30,329 nucleotides of DNA from Trebouxia sp. TZW2008 (lineage: Eukaryota; Chlorophyta; Trebouxiophyceae; Trebouxiales; Trebouxiaceae). This document shows positions 1-10,851 of the stretch, piece after piece (position 1 is the first letter of the stretch; each line of letters opens with the position of its first letter). Position numbers and translations under genes: made by a program. A model generated the notes under the pieces. It was not told the origin of the DNA. It searched no databases and was given only the letters and a program-made list of their open reading frames with translations. The stretch lies in contig BDIU01000519.1 in the NCBI GenBank assembly GCA_002118135.1, positions 1 to 30,329 on the forward strand. Direction: 5' to 3'.

Positions 1-438
1 CTAGGATTCAGACCGTTTCACTGCTGCACATGTAATGAATAGCTCTCCCACCCCAAAAAAAAATTAAAAATTTATACACAGCTGAGCCCTATTTATGACC
101 AGCAAAAAGTGTACAGTTATTTCTTGTCACACCTGTTGTTTGGGCTCGTGGAGACGGCTTCTGCTGAAGCAGCTCTTTATTTCAAGTGAAGCACCTCAAA
201 ATATTACTTGAACCCAGGGCCTCCAGTAGGACCCAACCCTGAGTAATTCCCGACACCAGCGCAGCAATGTACAATCACACATGAAACCGCACACGCATTG
301 TCAGATTGAACAGGAACATGAGCATCAATTCATGCTATCTGATGTGTGTATATCCAGAGGTCTGTAGTCCGCTGCCTGATTTTACAATCAGAAGGAGATC
401 AAATGATGCATTCCATGGCAGGAGGAGGTCATGAGGCT
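1..438. other. 3' flank of the P450 gene; no gene seen
   Basis: No exon with recognisable protein similarity was found here. There is an A/T-rich stretch at about 51-80. A TGTAA motif, the usual chlorophyte poly(A) signal, lies on the minus strand at 386-382, about 53 nt past the P450 stop codon, so much of this stretch is probably P450 3' UTR and intergenic DNA. Short open frames here lack any family signature. Confidence 0.5.
382..386 (-). promoter_or_regulatory. Candidate TGTAA poly(A) signal of the P450 gene
   Basis: TGTAA on the minus strand, about 53 nt after the P450 stop codon. TGTAA is the known poly(A) signal of green algal nuclear genes. A pentamer can occur by chance, so this rests on position only. 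Confidence 0.35.
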
Positions 439-3400
439 CTATACTCTTGCTCTTGGCTCTGCATGCATGAACATGCCATGCGAAGGTGCCAAAGTAATTG
501 CAACACTCTCGCTGTCTTGCACGCCCTTTGCCCCTCCCATCTGCAACACCACAGGCTGTGCATACCATAAATACCCGTTTTGCATGTTGAAATGCAGAAT
601 GTTGAGGTTGCCATGCAAATGACATACTTTCTGCAACAAACTTGCACTCACGAACAGAACTGCAGTGTAATTGACAGCGCATCAAGGCTTTTGTGATGCG
701 TCAAAGCTTGATGTGCAGCATACCTGCTCTGCCAGCCTGAAGTGAAAGTGTGCTAGTAGTGTGGCTAAAGTACTGGTCATATTCATGTTTGCCAGCGTAA
801 GTCCGACACAGGACCGTGGGCCATCTGAGAAAGGAAACCAGCGCTTTGCTCTGTTGGTTTGTTGGCTAGCAGCCTCCTCTGATTTTGCTTGTTGAGCCAC
901 GTCTACCCAAGAATCATCCAAAGACTGCTCTGAATCTGAGCCGGCCTGGTCTGCCTGTCCTTTTTGCACATGAGCATGTGGATTGTGCACTGGATGCTTG
1001 ATCGTCTTTGACTTGGCAGCATGCTGGACATACATGTAGTCAGGATCGAGCCAACGCTCCTGCAAGCGGAATACAGACTTGTAGTTCACTGTGTATGCCT
1101 GGCGTATGACTGCAAAGCATGTGGATGCAAGGTAACCTGGAGAATGCAGAAAGCATCTTTGTTAGACAAAAATAACAAAATGACATGATGACAAATCATC
1201 GATTACGAACTGAAAATTGCTATGGAGCTGGGTTGATGCATGTGCATGAGCTTTGCAGGACGTACCGGCTTGAAGGCACTGGGTTCGTCATATAGGGAGC
1301 CCAAGGTTTGCATGGCATACAAGCTGATCCAAAAGACAGTACCCTTGGGGACAAAGTAGCCTCCAACGTACATATCCCTAGGGGCTATTCTGTCAGTGGA
1401 GGGGGCTGCCGGGTACAGCCTCAGAGCCTCCTGCAATTTTGCAACATTTCCAGTTCTATGCCTTGTTGCAAGAGTGCTGCTGAGGTCAATCAACCACATT
1501 GCAACACCCAAAGCACTTGTTCATGGAGGTATGAATCACAGTTGGCTTGCTCTGATGCCCTATTTGCTTGGGATTCAATGATTGAGAGGCTGCGGATCGA
1601 TGCAAAGCAACAGTGAAGTTGAGATAAAAGTGACCACGTAAGGGGTAACATACACTGACTTAGTCAATTGCGTCTGATTGCTTTGCAAAAATCATGGCAA
1701 GCAGCAGCAACATGACTGTGGCGAACACTTTCACTAAGCAAATGGGCAAAGCTGCGGCAATCACCTTGATACAGCAGTTGAGGTATGTCAAGCGCCCGAG
1801 ATCCTCAAATTGGATATCACGCAGAGAGCCGTCAGCAGAGGGCATGAGACTGTGCTGCGCTAGCTCCTGCAGAATTCTCTGCTCCACCTCAGGATGCTGA
1901 CTCACCAAGTACCTTGAGCATTACGAAAGCTGGTTTACAATTGCATCCCTTAGCATGTTGAACAATATGCCAGACAAGCCCAGATTGCACTGATGCAAAC
2001 CAAGACTAGGACATGAGGGCCAGAGGTGTCAAGCATGCAAGCTGACTTCCACAAAGAGGCTGCGCCCTGTTTCCAACATTACTTCAAAATAGCGCACAGC
2101 ACATGCACAGTCACACAATGCATGCGCTACACGCGCAAGAGCTTTTGAGGGTGGTTTTGAGCAAGGTGTCCATCCTCATGCTGAAAATCACATTGGATTA
2201 ATCTGGCGCAGGCATGGACAACAGCCTAGTCACCAAGAGTCCAAACAATCAGTCTATGCAAAACATGGCCTGAGCAACATGAGGCTGGCGGCAGGCCTAC
2301 AGAGACAAGGAGTGCATGCCTGTTACCTACCTCGCGTCTGCACAGGCACAGCTGTCAATCATTCCATCGAGCCCCACAGCAGTAAATCAACGCAATTTGG
2401 GCCCTGATAAGGCAGAGCCAGGTCGAGAGCGTGGTTTGAGGGCTTACAGGGTCCAGGCTTCAGTGTGACCAGAGGTCTCAAAGCCTGCCAGGAACATGGT
2501 GCCGATCTCTGGCTGCAGCTGATCGTCACTCATCAGTTGTCCAGTGATGGGGTCCTTCAGGGTGAGCAGCTGGCCCGCTATGGTGTTGCCAAAGGAGGCT
2601 GGGTCTTGCTTGCGCAACTGTTGCAGCAGATCACAGATGATGCTGTGCACTGCTTCCAAGTCCCGCTGTCCCTTGCGAGCTGACTGCAAGCATATATGAA
2701 AGTGAGTACACACAAACGGCACACTGCAAGACTTCCCAGTCAACGGCACCGCTCTATCTGACACTGCAGATGGACAAAAATATGCACCAACAGAAATGCT
2801 GTCACGTTTGCAGTCCAAAGCAAGAAGTCACTGCACGCAGCACAGCGGCCTCCAACTTCAGAGACAACTTTGGCTTTGCACAAGCAACCTCTGTATGGGG
2901 ACAAAGCTGATTCCAGTATCAAGATCACGCCTGAGCGAATGCCTAGCTGTCCACAATCTTCAACATCGTGCATCAAATGCTTACTGGCAAGATGTATTTC
3001 CACAGCTGGGCTCGGTAGGGCTGGCCCCACCGCTCTTCAATCTCTTGCATGCCTGTGCGGACTGTGGCAATGATGCTGGAGGACTCAGAGTGCATGGACC
3101 CCTTGGTAGCTCCCATGTCTGTGTTGAACCCTACCAAGCCTACATGCAGCATGTCCTATGATGACAATTAGCGTCTCTTTCACTGTACATTATTTGTTTT
3201 GCTGTACGTCATCATACTTCTATGGTGCATTGTGCTTTGCTGCCTTTTTTTTGTGGGGACACTTAAATGACTGTTTAATGATGTCTCCACTGAGGCTAAA
3301 AGGAAAAAGGATGCAGCATGCTGGGCATGTAATGTTGCTGGACAGCAATCAGCAAGCTGTTACTGGACAGAATGCTGCTGCTGGTTGAGCCTTGAAAGCA

Positions 3401-4415
3401 CTGGCTGCATGATTTTATTGCCACAGCAACTTGAGGGGATACACACCGATGATGTCCCAGGACAGCTGAGCACAAAGCAGGTCCATGTCAATGGGCATGC
3501 TAGGGCCATGCTGACTGATCCTCTGCACAACTCGCTGCCCGACTGCTCGTAGCTCAGGAAATCTTGCCCTGCACATTTGTACACAATCCTTTGAGGGAAT
3601 GTAGCATGCGCATGTATCAGAAACAACAAGAAACGCGCAAGCATGCTGAGAGGACGTAGCCCTACAGGCTTGTAAACCGCAATAGACTCCAGCGTGTCAC
3701 TTTTGCCAACTCAACAGAGCAAAGGTTGAGCGAGTACACACTGCAGTGAAGAAAAGTACAGCTAGCTTGCAGAATGGAGCAGCACCTGAGACTCTGTGGG
3801 CTGAGGGCTGAAGCCACAGCCCGCCGTACTGCCTTCCACTGTGCGTTCATCTGGCTTGTCAATAGTCCAAGGTGCCCCTTGTCAGTAAACAGCTGCAGAG
3901 GGACACAGACTCTCGTATGTAGCCTTGGACCAACAGTCATTGCAATGCAGTAAGCATTTCACGTACTGCGTTTAGTATATTGTAGCCCCTTGTGCTTTTG
4001 TCCAGAGATTTATCGCGCATCATGTCTGTAGCTATTGCTGGATCTGTGATCAGGACCACCTGCACAATGCCACAACATTTCTGTTTGTTGCCTATCGAGC
4101 AGGTACATGTAACATTTAGCTGCAAGGGCAGGCACACTTTTCCTTCCCGCAATGCTGACTCACGTAGTTGTTCAAGAAGCGAAGTTTGCAAACAGCTCCG
4201 TGGTCCTGTGACCATTTGAGTGTGACACGGTGGTACTGATTGGTCTGCGTCAAGTACGAGAGATGCCCAAGAACCCGATTGAACAAGCCAGGCTGTATTG
4301 GTGGCGAGGGAATTGGCGCAAGCTGACGTCCGGTCTGAAGCAACTTGAGCAGTTGCCAAGTCAACCAAGCTATCGCACCGGTCGCCACGGCGATGATGAC
4401 ATTGAGCAACGCCAT
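439..4415 (-). CDS. Cytochrome P450 monooxygenase, 10 exons, complete
   Basis: Haem-thiolate monooxygenase; substrate unknown. Exons (minus): 4415-4164, 4059-3967, 3892-3786, 3568-3447, 3139-2985, 2683-2448, 1912-1765, 1430-1266, 1059-724 and 540-439. All ten join in phase and give 571 residues. Residues about 5-25 form a membrane anchor, followed by a proline-rich hinge. The I-helix motif AGFETS is at about 309-314, the ExxR motif EALR at 372-375, PERW at 426-429 and the haem loop FPFSDGPRSC at 501-510 with Cys510 as thiolate ligand. The ATG at 4415 has A at -3 and G at +4. About 71 residues separate PERW and the haem loop, roughly 45-50 more than usual; the extra part is hydrophilic. The gene is head-to-head with the fibrillin gene. 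The P450 fold is certain, but I cannot assign a CYP family. A microexon could be missed between exons 5 and 6. Confidence 0.92.
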
Positions 4416-4651
4416 GCTTCTGAGTGTATTGCAGGCCTCTGAAGGCAACGGATGTGCCGTTACGACAAGCCTCGGCTTGTTTGTCGACAGAGGTCGCTGA
4501 GTCGACAGGCTGGTTTCGGAGCAGGCCACAGCTCTGCTTGAACACTACCTTAACCACACAAAGCACTCCGCAAGCGTCAACAGGCGCGATATCGATGGCA
4601 GCCAAAGACACCAAGCACGCTATTGCGAAAGTTTTGCGGTAAAACATCGCG
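4416..4651. promoter_or_regulatory. Divergent promoter region, P450 / fibrillin
   Basis: This 236-bp interval separates the start codons of two divergent genes and must hold both 5' UTRs and core promoters unless upstream noncoding exons exist. I see no convincing TATA box. A frame open upstream of the P450 ATG reaches 4529 but lacks P450-like character, so I treat it as UTR. Confidence 0.5.
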
Positions 4652-6457
4652 ATGCAGCAGGTTCTCTGCATGAACCACGGAGGTGTCTTGTTGCATAGAC
4701 AGGCACACGTGCACTCAGGCTGCACATCTTTGCGTCGATGTCGATCACCTCGCATGCGCCAGCAACGACATTTGCATGAATTCAAGCCATGTGCGACGGC
4801 CAAGCCAAAGACGCCTGCCAGACAGAAAAGCGCCTCCCAAGCGCAGTCATCAAGTCGAGTGGCTGGTGGAGCTCAAGCCAGCAAGTCTAAAGCTGCCAAG
4901 CGAAAGTCCGGTAAGGAGGTGCTGCCTCTGGTCTATTTCAAGCAGTTGAGTTCAGGCAAAATGCTGCTGTTCGCACAGACGTACTTGAGGCAAAGAGGGC
5001 CTTACAGTTTGCAGCAGCTGGTACCTTCAGAGGGGGCATGGTCACTGCTACTCAGCGAGCTGTCATAGAAGAATCCATAGTAGGTTGCTTGACACCGGCA
5101 ATCACCTCTCCAGACGCAGTGAACAGCATTGCCTGTCTCTACAATAGAGCTGCAGCCAGCTTGCACATGATTGCAGATAGACCTGGAAGCATATGGCAAG
5201 GAGATAGACTTTCAGCAGCTGGAGGGCCTTTGGCGCCTCATCTACACCACTGCCCTTGATGTGGTAAGCATCAGTCCAGCACCACATGCTCGTGTGGCAC
5301 ATGTTTGGTTTTCTCAGATCTGCAACTACGCTGTGGACGGCACAGCAACAGTTTTGAAAAGATCTTACTATTGCAAGCTGGCTGTGCAGGCACCACTTGT
5401 GCGGCCAGCAGACACATTTTCTCCTGTCAGGATAGGGAATGTATACCAGAGATTTGGACCCTTGGAGTCAGGGCTTTGTGAGAACATCATCAAAGCCAGC
5501 GTACCGTTCATACTAGAAGAAGGCATGTGCGTACTTGCCTCTCGCAAAATTGCTGCAATGTCATTGCACATGCTCAATCCGTCTGAATTGCATACCAGTA
5601 AAGAAAGACTCGTGCAGCGCCTGAACAGTTAGACCTGTTTGCTTTCTTGCACGTCAGTACTTGTGTCAAAATCAGCCAAAGCAACCGCTTGTTTGGCAGT
5701 GGCTTGGCACATGATGCAGTTCAGATGTGAAACCACTGCAACAATGTCTTTGCTAGACTGCCAATGTTGTGTGCACAGTCATTGTCTGAGCAGCAGTGGT
5801 GCGCTATGTAGGTGATGGAGTCACACTCAAGGTGGGAGTGAAGTATGAGGCTTCCAGCCCACGCAGAATCTCACTTAAATTTCAGGAAGCTGGCTTCAGT
5901 GATGTGCGCATCACATCATTCACAGAAGCACTGATCGCTCCTGCCATTCTGCCCAGAGGCTGGATTCAACAGCAAGCCCTGCTCGCCATCAAGGAGGCAT
6001 GTCCTGCGTTTCTGCATTCACATAGTATCTGTTTGCAGTGACTGCACTGTTTACCGAGATGACTGTCCTCACTGAGAAATACCAATCAGCCCAAATGCAT
6101 CGGATGGCACCCAAGTTAATTGTCTTTACAGCACCAACAGGAGACGTCTTCATATTTCAAATTTGCTTTACATTGCTTGATGGTGTGCTTTCACGTCTGG
6201 ATGTCTGACTTGCCGTCATGTTCCTGCTTAAACATCGTGATTTGCAGTGTAATATTTAGACGCCATATCCTGTGTCATATTCTGCTGGCAGTGCTCAACC
6301 TGGCTGCATGATGTTGCAGGCCAGTCTGAGAGTACCTCTGCCGTTTGCCAGTAAACAGGGGCGTTCAGGCACTGGAGAGTACTTGTTGTCCTTTGTGGAT
6401 GACAGTATGCTTGTTGGCCGTGCACAAAATGGCACATTCGTCTTTATCAGGGATTGA
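4652..6457 (+). CDS. Plastid-lipid-associated protein (fibrillin family), complete
   Basis: Fibrillins are lipocalin-like proteins of plastoglobules and thylakoids. Exons: 4652-4910, 4979-5079, 5177-5263, 5390-5522, 5794-5996 and 6320-6457, about 306 residues. The first ~90 residues are rich in S, A, K, R and Q with few acids, as in a transit peptide. PAP-domain blocks follow in order: VLEAKRALQFAAAGTFRGG, QQLEGLWRLIYTTALDV, VYQRFGPLESGLCENII, RRISLKFQEAGFSDVRI, LIAPAILPRGW and a C-terminal EYLLSFVDDSMLVGRAQNG. The start is the first ATG after an in-frame TAA at 4640-4642. Oddity: the conserved blocks join in phase only if introns 4 and 5 start with GC (donor GCATGT at 5523 and 5997). The family is secure; the subfamily is not assigned. 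Exon 5 could start at 5791, 5794 or 5797. Confidence 0.88.
5523..5793 (+). other. Probable GC-AG intron 4 of the fibrillin gene
   Basis: The preceding exon must end in phase 1 after the conserved block that finishes LEE. No GT fits; GAAG|GCATGT does. The 3' side offers AG ends at 5790, 5793 and 5796, all giving the same phase, so one or two residues may vary. The GT donor GTGAGA at about 5478 is also in phase but would delete the conserved CENIIKASVPFILEE block. Confidence 0.6.
5997..6319 (+). other. Probable GC-AG intron 5 of the fibrillin gene
   Basis: The donor GGAG|GCATGT matches intron 4's donor at the hexamer and two exon bases. It joins QQALLAIKE to ASLRVPLPF in phase 0, as expected for the end of the PAP domain. 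A GT alternative (GTTTCT, phase 2, to an AG a few bases into exon 6) has a much poorer site. Confidence 0.55.
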
Positions 6458-7133
6458 ATACACACAGGTCTGAAAATGAGACGCCAAGGTGTCTGATGCG
6501 GTCATGTTTCGCTCTGTCTAAATCAAAGCTTACAGACTCCATATAGCTTCCTGAGCAATCAACTTTCTCAAACCATTGCAAACTGTGTCGTTTTCGTTCT
6601 GAACAGAGGCAGCTGCGTACAGATATTCACTGCTACAACAGGCTCGAGATCAAAACGTGCGTCAATCGAGTTGCAGATGTCAAACCTTTTCAATTGTTTT
6701 GGTGAACTCCAAAAGCAGTAACACTTTGGCGTTTATCTATTTTTTGTAGGCCACGCAGCTTGTTGCAGATGTTGTGTGTGTTGCATGTGTCTACAAGCTA
6801 CACTGTGATTGTTACATGATGCTTTTGCATCACTGTTTGCACAAACTGTCGTGGGCATCCTAAACGACACAATCAAGCCTATGTTCTATCACACGGCCCG
6901 CAGGCACAGCCTACCTTACACACTCTGGAAATATTTGTGACTGCAGCTGAGTCTGCTAATACAGGTAAATTCAGAGAGATGTCCTCAACAGCAACGACTT
7001 TGTTCAGTCACTGCCCTAATCGCTCAATATATGGTATGACCAAGCCTATTGTACATTAGACGAGCAATAATCTGAATCACATAAACTGCTTTCCCTGACA
7101 AACTCTTTGACTACTCTGCAGTGATCAATCTCC

Positions 7134-7140
7134 TATATAA
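7134..7140 (+). promoter_or_regulatory. Orphan TATA-box-like element
   Basis: TATATAA in the context CTCCTATATAAGC, with no protein-coding exon recognised in the next 300 bp on this strand. It could drive a noncoding transcript antisense to the 3' end of the proline dehydrogenase gene, or be chance in an A/T-rich stretch. Confidence 0.2.
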
Positions 7141-7260
7141 GCAGCAAGCCTGACTGAACGCTGTAATGACAGCTACCCTTCTAAGGTTGCAGGACACAGC
7201 CTCAGCCATTATACATAAATTCCAATGGTGTATAAGCTCATGATATACATCTGCTCTGAT

Positions 7261-7278
7261 TGACCCAATTTTGGGTCA
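7261..7278. repeat. Short inverted repeat
   Basis: TGACCCAA and TTGGGTCA flank TT, giving a possible hairpin of 7-8 bp. It lies in the convergent intergenic region about 180 bp past the proline dehydrogenase stop codon. It could be part of a 3' UTR fold. Confidence 0.35.
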
Positions 7279-7457
7279 CAAAACCCCACATCATGAGCCT
7301 CTCAAGCATGCTATCAGCCAGCCAACGAAGCTGAGCCCCTCTGACACATGAGTATGGCTACTGGTGGGACAAAGTCAAATCAAATACTGTACACGATGCC
7401 TTATGCATCAAAATTGCATCAATACCATACTGACCTGCCCCAGACTTGGAGCGAGGC

Positions 7458-10400
7458 TTACACAGCTCCAGCAAGCACAGCTTCAGATGATTGATGCTTA
7501 AAAAACTGGGTTACAGGGTTGTTGTACTTGAGGCGCCGCCACAGCTCAGACTTGAGCATGGCAGTCTCTTTGCCCACGCCTCCCAGCATGTCGCTGTTCT
7601 CCTTAGCTCGCCGCAGCAGATATGCAATGGTTGCCTCCACAGGGCCGTATGGAACTGCCTTGTAGGCCTGGTACCCGTTTGCCCCCAGGGTATATGTCAG
7701 GTGGTCTGCCATACCCATCAGCTGCCCAAATTGGACACCGCCGTGAGCTGGATGCATGCCCATGTCTTGCATGAGGCTCACTGCTGCCTCAACTGACTCC
7801 TGGTTGTGGCTGGCTACCATCATCTCAAAATTGCTGTGCTTGACGCCTTTCATCAGCTCTTTGACACACCTGCAAAGATCACAGGTGATGCTTCACTGAA
7901 CTAGCTCGATGCAGAAGAGTGATTCTTGCAATCTAGGGCGTGCAGCATTACGCATACTGCATCAGAGCTGAGTTCAACAGGCAGACTACAAACAGCAAAG
8001 CTTGGCTCAGCTGTCAAATGCTATAAACAGCTGCCATGCAGGCCTAGAGAATGCAGCAAATGTATGCAGACCAGTAAGTCACCATGCCCACTATCACACT
8101 CAATATGCAATATAACTTGTGCAATTTGCAGTAGTTGAAAATATGAATCACTGGAGATGCAGTGCACATTGTGAAATATGTAACACATTGGCGCCGATAC
8201 AAAACAATACCTGAGCATGAGACTGTGGTGATGCACGGATTCAAACAAGTCAAGACCTGTGCTGTGCTCTTCAAGCTCACCTATTGTAGTTGTCATGGGT
8301 GTCCTGCAGGGTATCATGAATGGGGCTGGCATACCCCATCTCAGCTGCTCTGTCTCTCTCAAGGTGCATGTACGCACCTCGCACCACCTTGGCAGCTAGC
8401 AGGAAACCCTGATCCTCAGCCCACTGCATGTCTGCCATCAGTCTACTGCAGGAGTCTTTGAGGTAACATTGGTAGGTGTTGTACACTACGGGCGTTTGCT
8501 TGTTGTACTTGGCCTGGAGGTGCAGCACCACTGCGTCTATGGCGGGCTGCATGTAGGAGTGCTCTGCGTCTATCAGCACCCTCACGTTGCCCTGCACACC
8601 AAGCCATGCTGACATACAAAAAAGCACCACAATCAAAAGCGTAAGGCTAGCATTCACAGCCAACCTTTGTGATGAAAGACAACGCAAGCAACCTGCTCAT
8701 CAAGCAAAGACTACAGTGCCACTTTGCATGCAAGCAAAACTTTCTAGCTAATATGCTAGATATGGTGCAAGTCCTGACTAGCCAACTCAGCTTGTTCATG
8801 GCATCACAACAAGGACTGTAGCACTATGCAGGACAGCACGACAGCCTGGCACATTAAGCGGACAGCATAAAGGTACCAATCTGCATCTACACCAGCTGTG
8901 ATACACTTGCCAACTGGTTGGGGGAAGTTGATTGCTCCTGTACGTACCTAGCTGGGCCCCTTGAGCCTGCCTAGCACACCTTTTTGATGTATCCATGAAT
9001 GAGACTTGCAAGAGTTCCTCACCTTGGAAGCAGCGGCCTGGACAAGGGTCTCCATGCGGTGCATCATGTTGTCAAAGAGCTGCAGGTGGGCAGGGCTGAG
9101 CACTGCTGCCATGCAACACCGCAAGTCCTCCACATGGTATGCAGTGACTCGGCTGAGGGAGCAGAAGTGGGCAGACATGTGCTTCATCATGTCACAGTTG
9201 CCCAAGCCTGTCACCTGCAACACCACCACTGCTCTGTCTGTACTGCTCATCATTGAGCATCACACGACTTGAAAGACTAAGCAGGACATCATGATGTCCG
9301 TTTCTCATGAGCATAACATTTTCTGACTGAAAGGCTGATATGATATGCCTTACCTGCCATGCTGAGTGGAAGGATGCGAGTTTGTTCTCAAGCCATGCAG
9401 ACCTATGCTTGTCAGGTGTTTTGAAGCTGTTGTTATGGTACACACGCATGCCAGAGAGGGTCACTGCACAGGTTTGGCAGTTAATTTTGCATTAGCATTG
9501 CTACCCAAGCTGCCTCAACAACAAGGGAGCAGCACAGATGACAAGCAACTGCAGACAGAGAAAAAGGCAAGGCTGCTACTTCTTGAGGGAAAGCCACAAA
9601 ATGCCGTCTGCTCACTATCAGAAATTGTCGATGTGTGCAGAGGTATGCATGAAATACCTTGGCCTGCACAAAGCCTTTGCCACCTCTCTGTCCCACTATG
9701 TTGATGCTGCGCAGGAAGGGCTGCAAGTTGGCATCACTGGCTCTCTCACCACAGCTGACTGCATCTTGAGCCTCTGAGGGGCTGTGGCTCACATCATCCT
9801 CTGCTGCAAAGTTGAGAATGGGGCTGATGCCATGCCGTCGCAGCATGTCAGCTGTAGGCTTCAGAGTCTGCTCACACTCACCTGAAGAACAGAATATCAT
9901 ATGTCAGGACAATGCAACAAGTCAGAATACACAAGTGAAGAAATGCAGCATATGCAGCTGAGCTTATTGCCTTGCTGCAATGACGGTCCCTGTGCAGTAT
10001 TGGTCTGTGCTGCAAAGCACTGACTGATGCTCAAATGTTGTGATGTGTGCTCATGCAAGCTAGCAACATGCTCAAGCAAGTTGTCACGTGCCTGCAGCGG
10101 TTGTGGCAGCACAACAGAGCAGGCATTTTACATCACAGTTGCTGTCAGAGCTAAAACTTTTTTGCACATTTGCCTAAAATGAAGCACTTACCGCCACAGA
10201 ATTGCTTGAAGAAGGTGTTGCGCACAACAGACGTCACCACTGACGGCCCCACCAGCGTCTTTGCAGCTGCTAGGAGACTATCAGCATTGTGAACAAAAGG
10301 CTTGACGGAACACGTTCTGAAGACAGCCAGTGACTGCATCAGTTGCGCTGTGGACTTGGCAGAAAAAGCTAACTGGGGGTCATCAAACCCTTGCAGTTTG

Positions 10401-10851
10401 GAAGGCACTGAAGCAGACTGCTGGCGGTTGGAACTTGCAGCTCTTCTGAGGGCTGCTGTTGTGCGTACATCTTGAAGCCTTTGTGATTGCTGTTGGTTGT
10501 GAGACTGGTATGTGCCTTGCTCTGTGGGATGTCCTAGAAGGGTAGACAGCGTGACATTGACCTGCAGCAATGACATGATAAGGCCCAAATTGCTTTGAAC
10601 TAAGTTGAAGATTGCAGCAATAGTGCTCAATCGCATGTGCGGCCGTAGCTCTGACACAGTCTTGCCAGCAAGGCGTTGTTGGCGTCGTCAGGTCAGTTTC
10701 GTGGAGTTGGCAACTGCAGTGGCAGAGATGTCACCTGTGGCTGCACTGCTGCTGTGTACACAGCTGATGCTCCTCCGCAGCTCCTAGACCAAGAGGTTGT
10801 GCATAGCCCGCCTAGCTGTTTTGGTGTATGAGACACTGCTTGTATGGCCAT
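7458..10851 (-). CDS. Proline dehydrogenase (FAD-dependent), mitochondrial, complete
   Basis: Oxidises L-proline to pyrroline-5-carboxylate in mitochondria and passes electrons to the respiratory chain. Exons (minus): 10851-10735, 10561-10192, 9881-9658, 9214-9023, 8591-8281 and 7869-7458, in phase, about 541 residues. Landmarks in order: TCSVKPFVHNADSLL, NTFFKQFCGGECEQTL, ISPILNFAAEDD, FLRSINIVGQRGGKGFVQAK, VRVLIDAEHSY, TPVVYNTYQCYL, AAKVVRGAYM, DTHDNYNR, MVASHNQESV and the substrate-binding AYLLRRAKEN near the C-terminus. The first ~75 residues hold basic residues and almost no acids, consistent with a mitochondrial presequence. I chose ATG 10851 because exon 1 ends at a good CAG|GTGACA donor, its phase fits and it has G at -3 and +4. 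An ATG at 10636 inside the unspliced frame, or at 11005, is possible. The core is certain; the N-terminus is tentative. Confidence 0.92.

Larger units (their letters stand above)
6458..7457. other. 1.0-kb convergent intergenic region; no gene seen
   Basis: This stretch lies between the fibrillin and proline dehydrogenase stop codons. No exon with family similarity was found. It holds a TATATAA box on the plus strand at 7134-7140 with no coding frame after it, and a short inverted repeat at 7261-7278. A small noncoding RNA cannot be excluded. I did not recognise a tRNA, snRNA or rRNA here. Confidence 0.45.

Noticed and set aside
682..723. Extension of the P450 reading frame past 723 to a stop at 682
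   Set aside because: CAG|GTATGC at 724/723 is a good donor. The exon at 540-439 gives a better P450 C-terminus (GVQDSESVAITLAPSHG), in phase.
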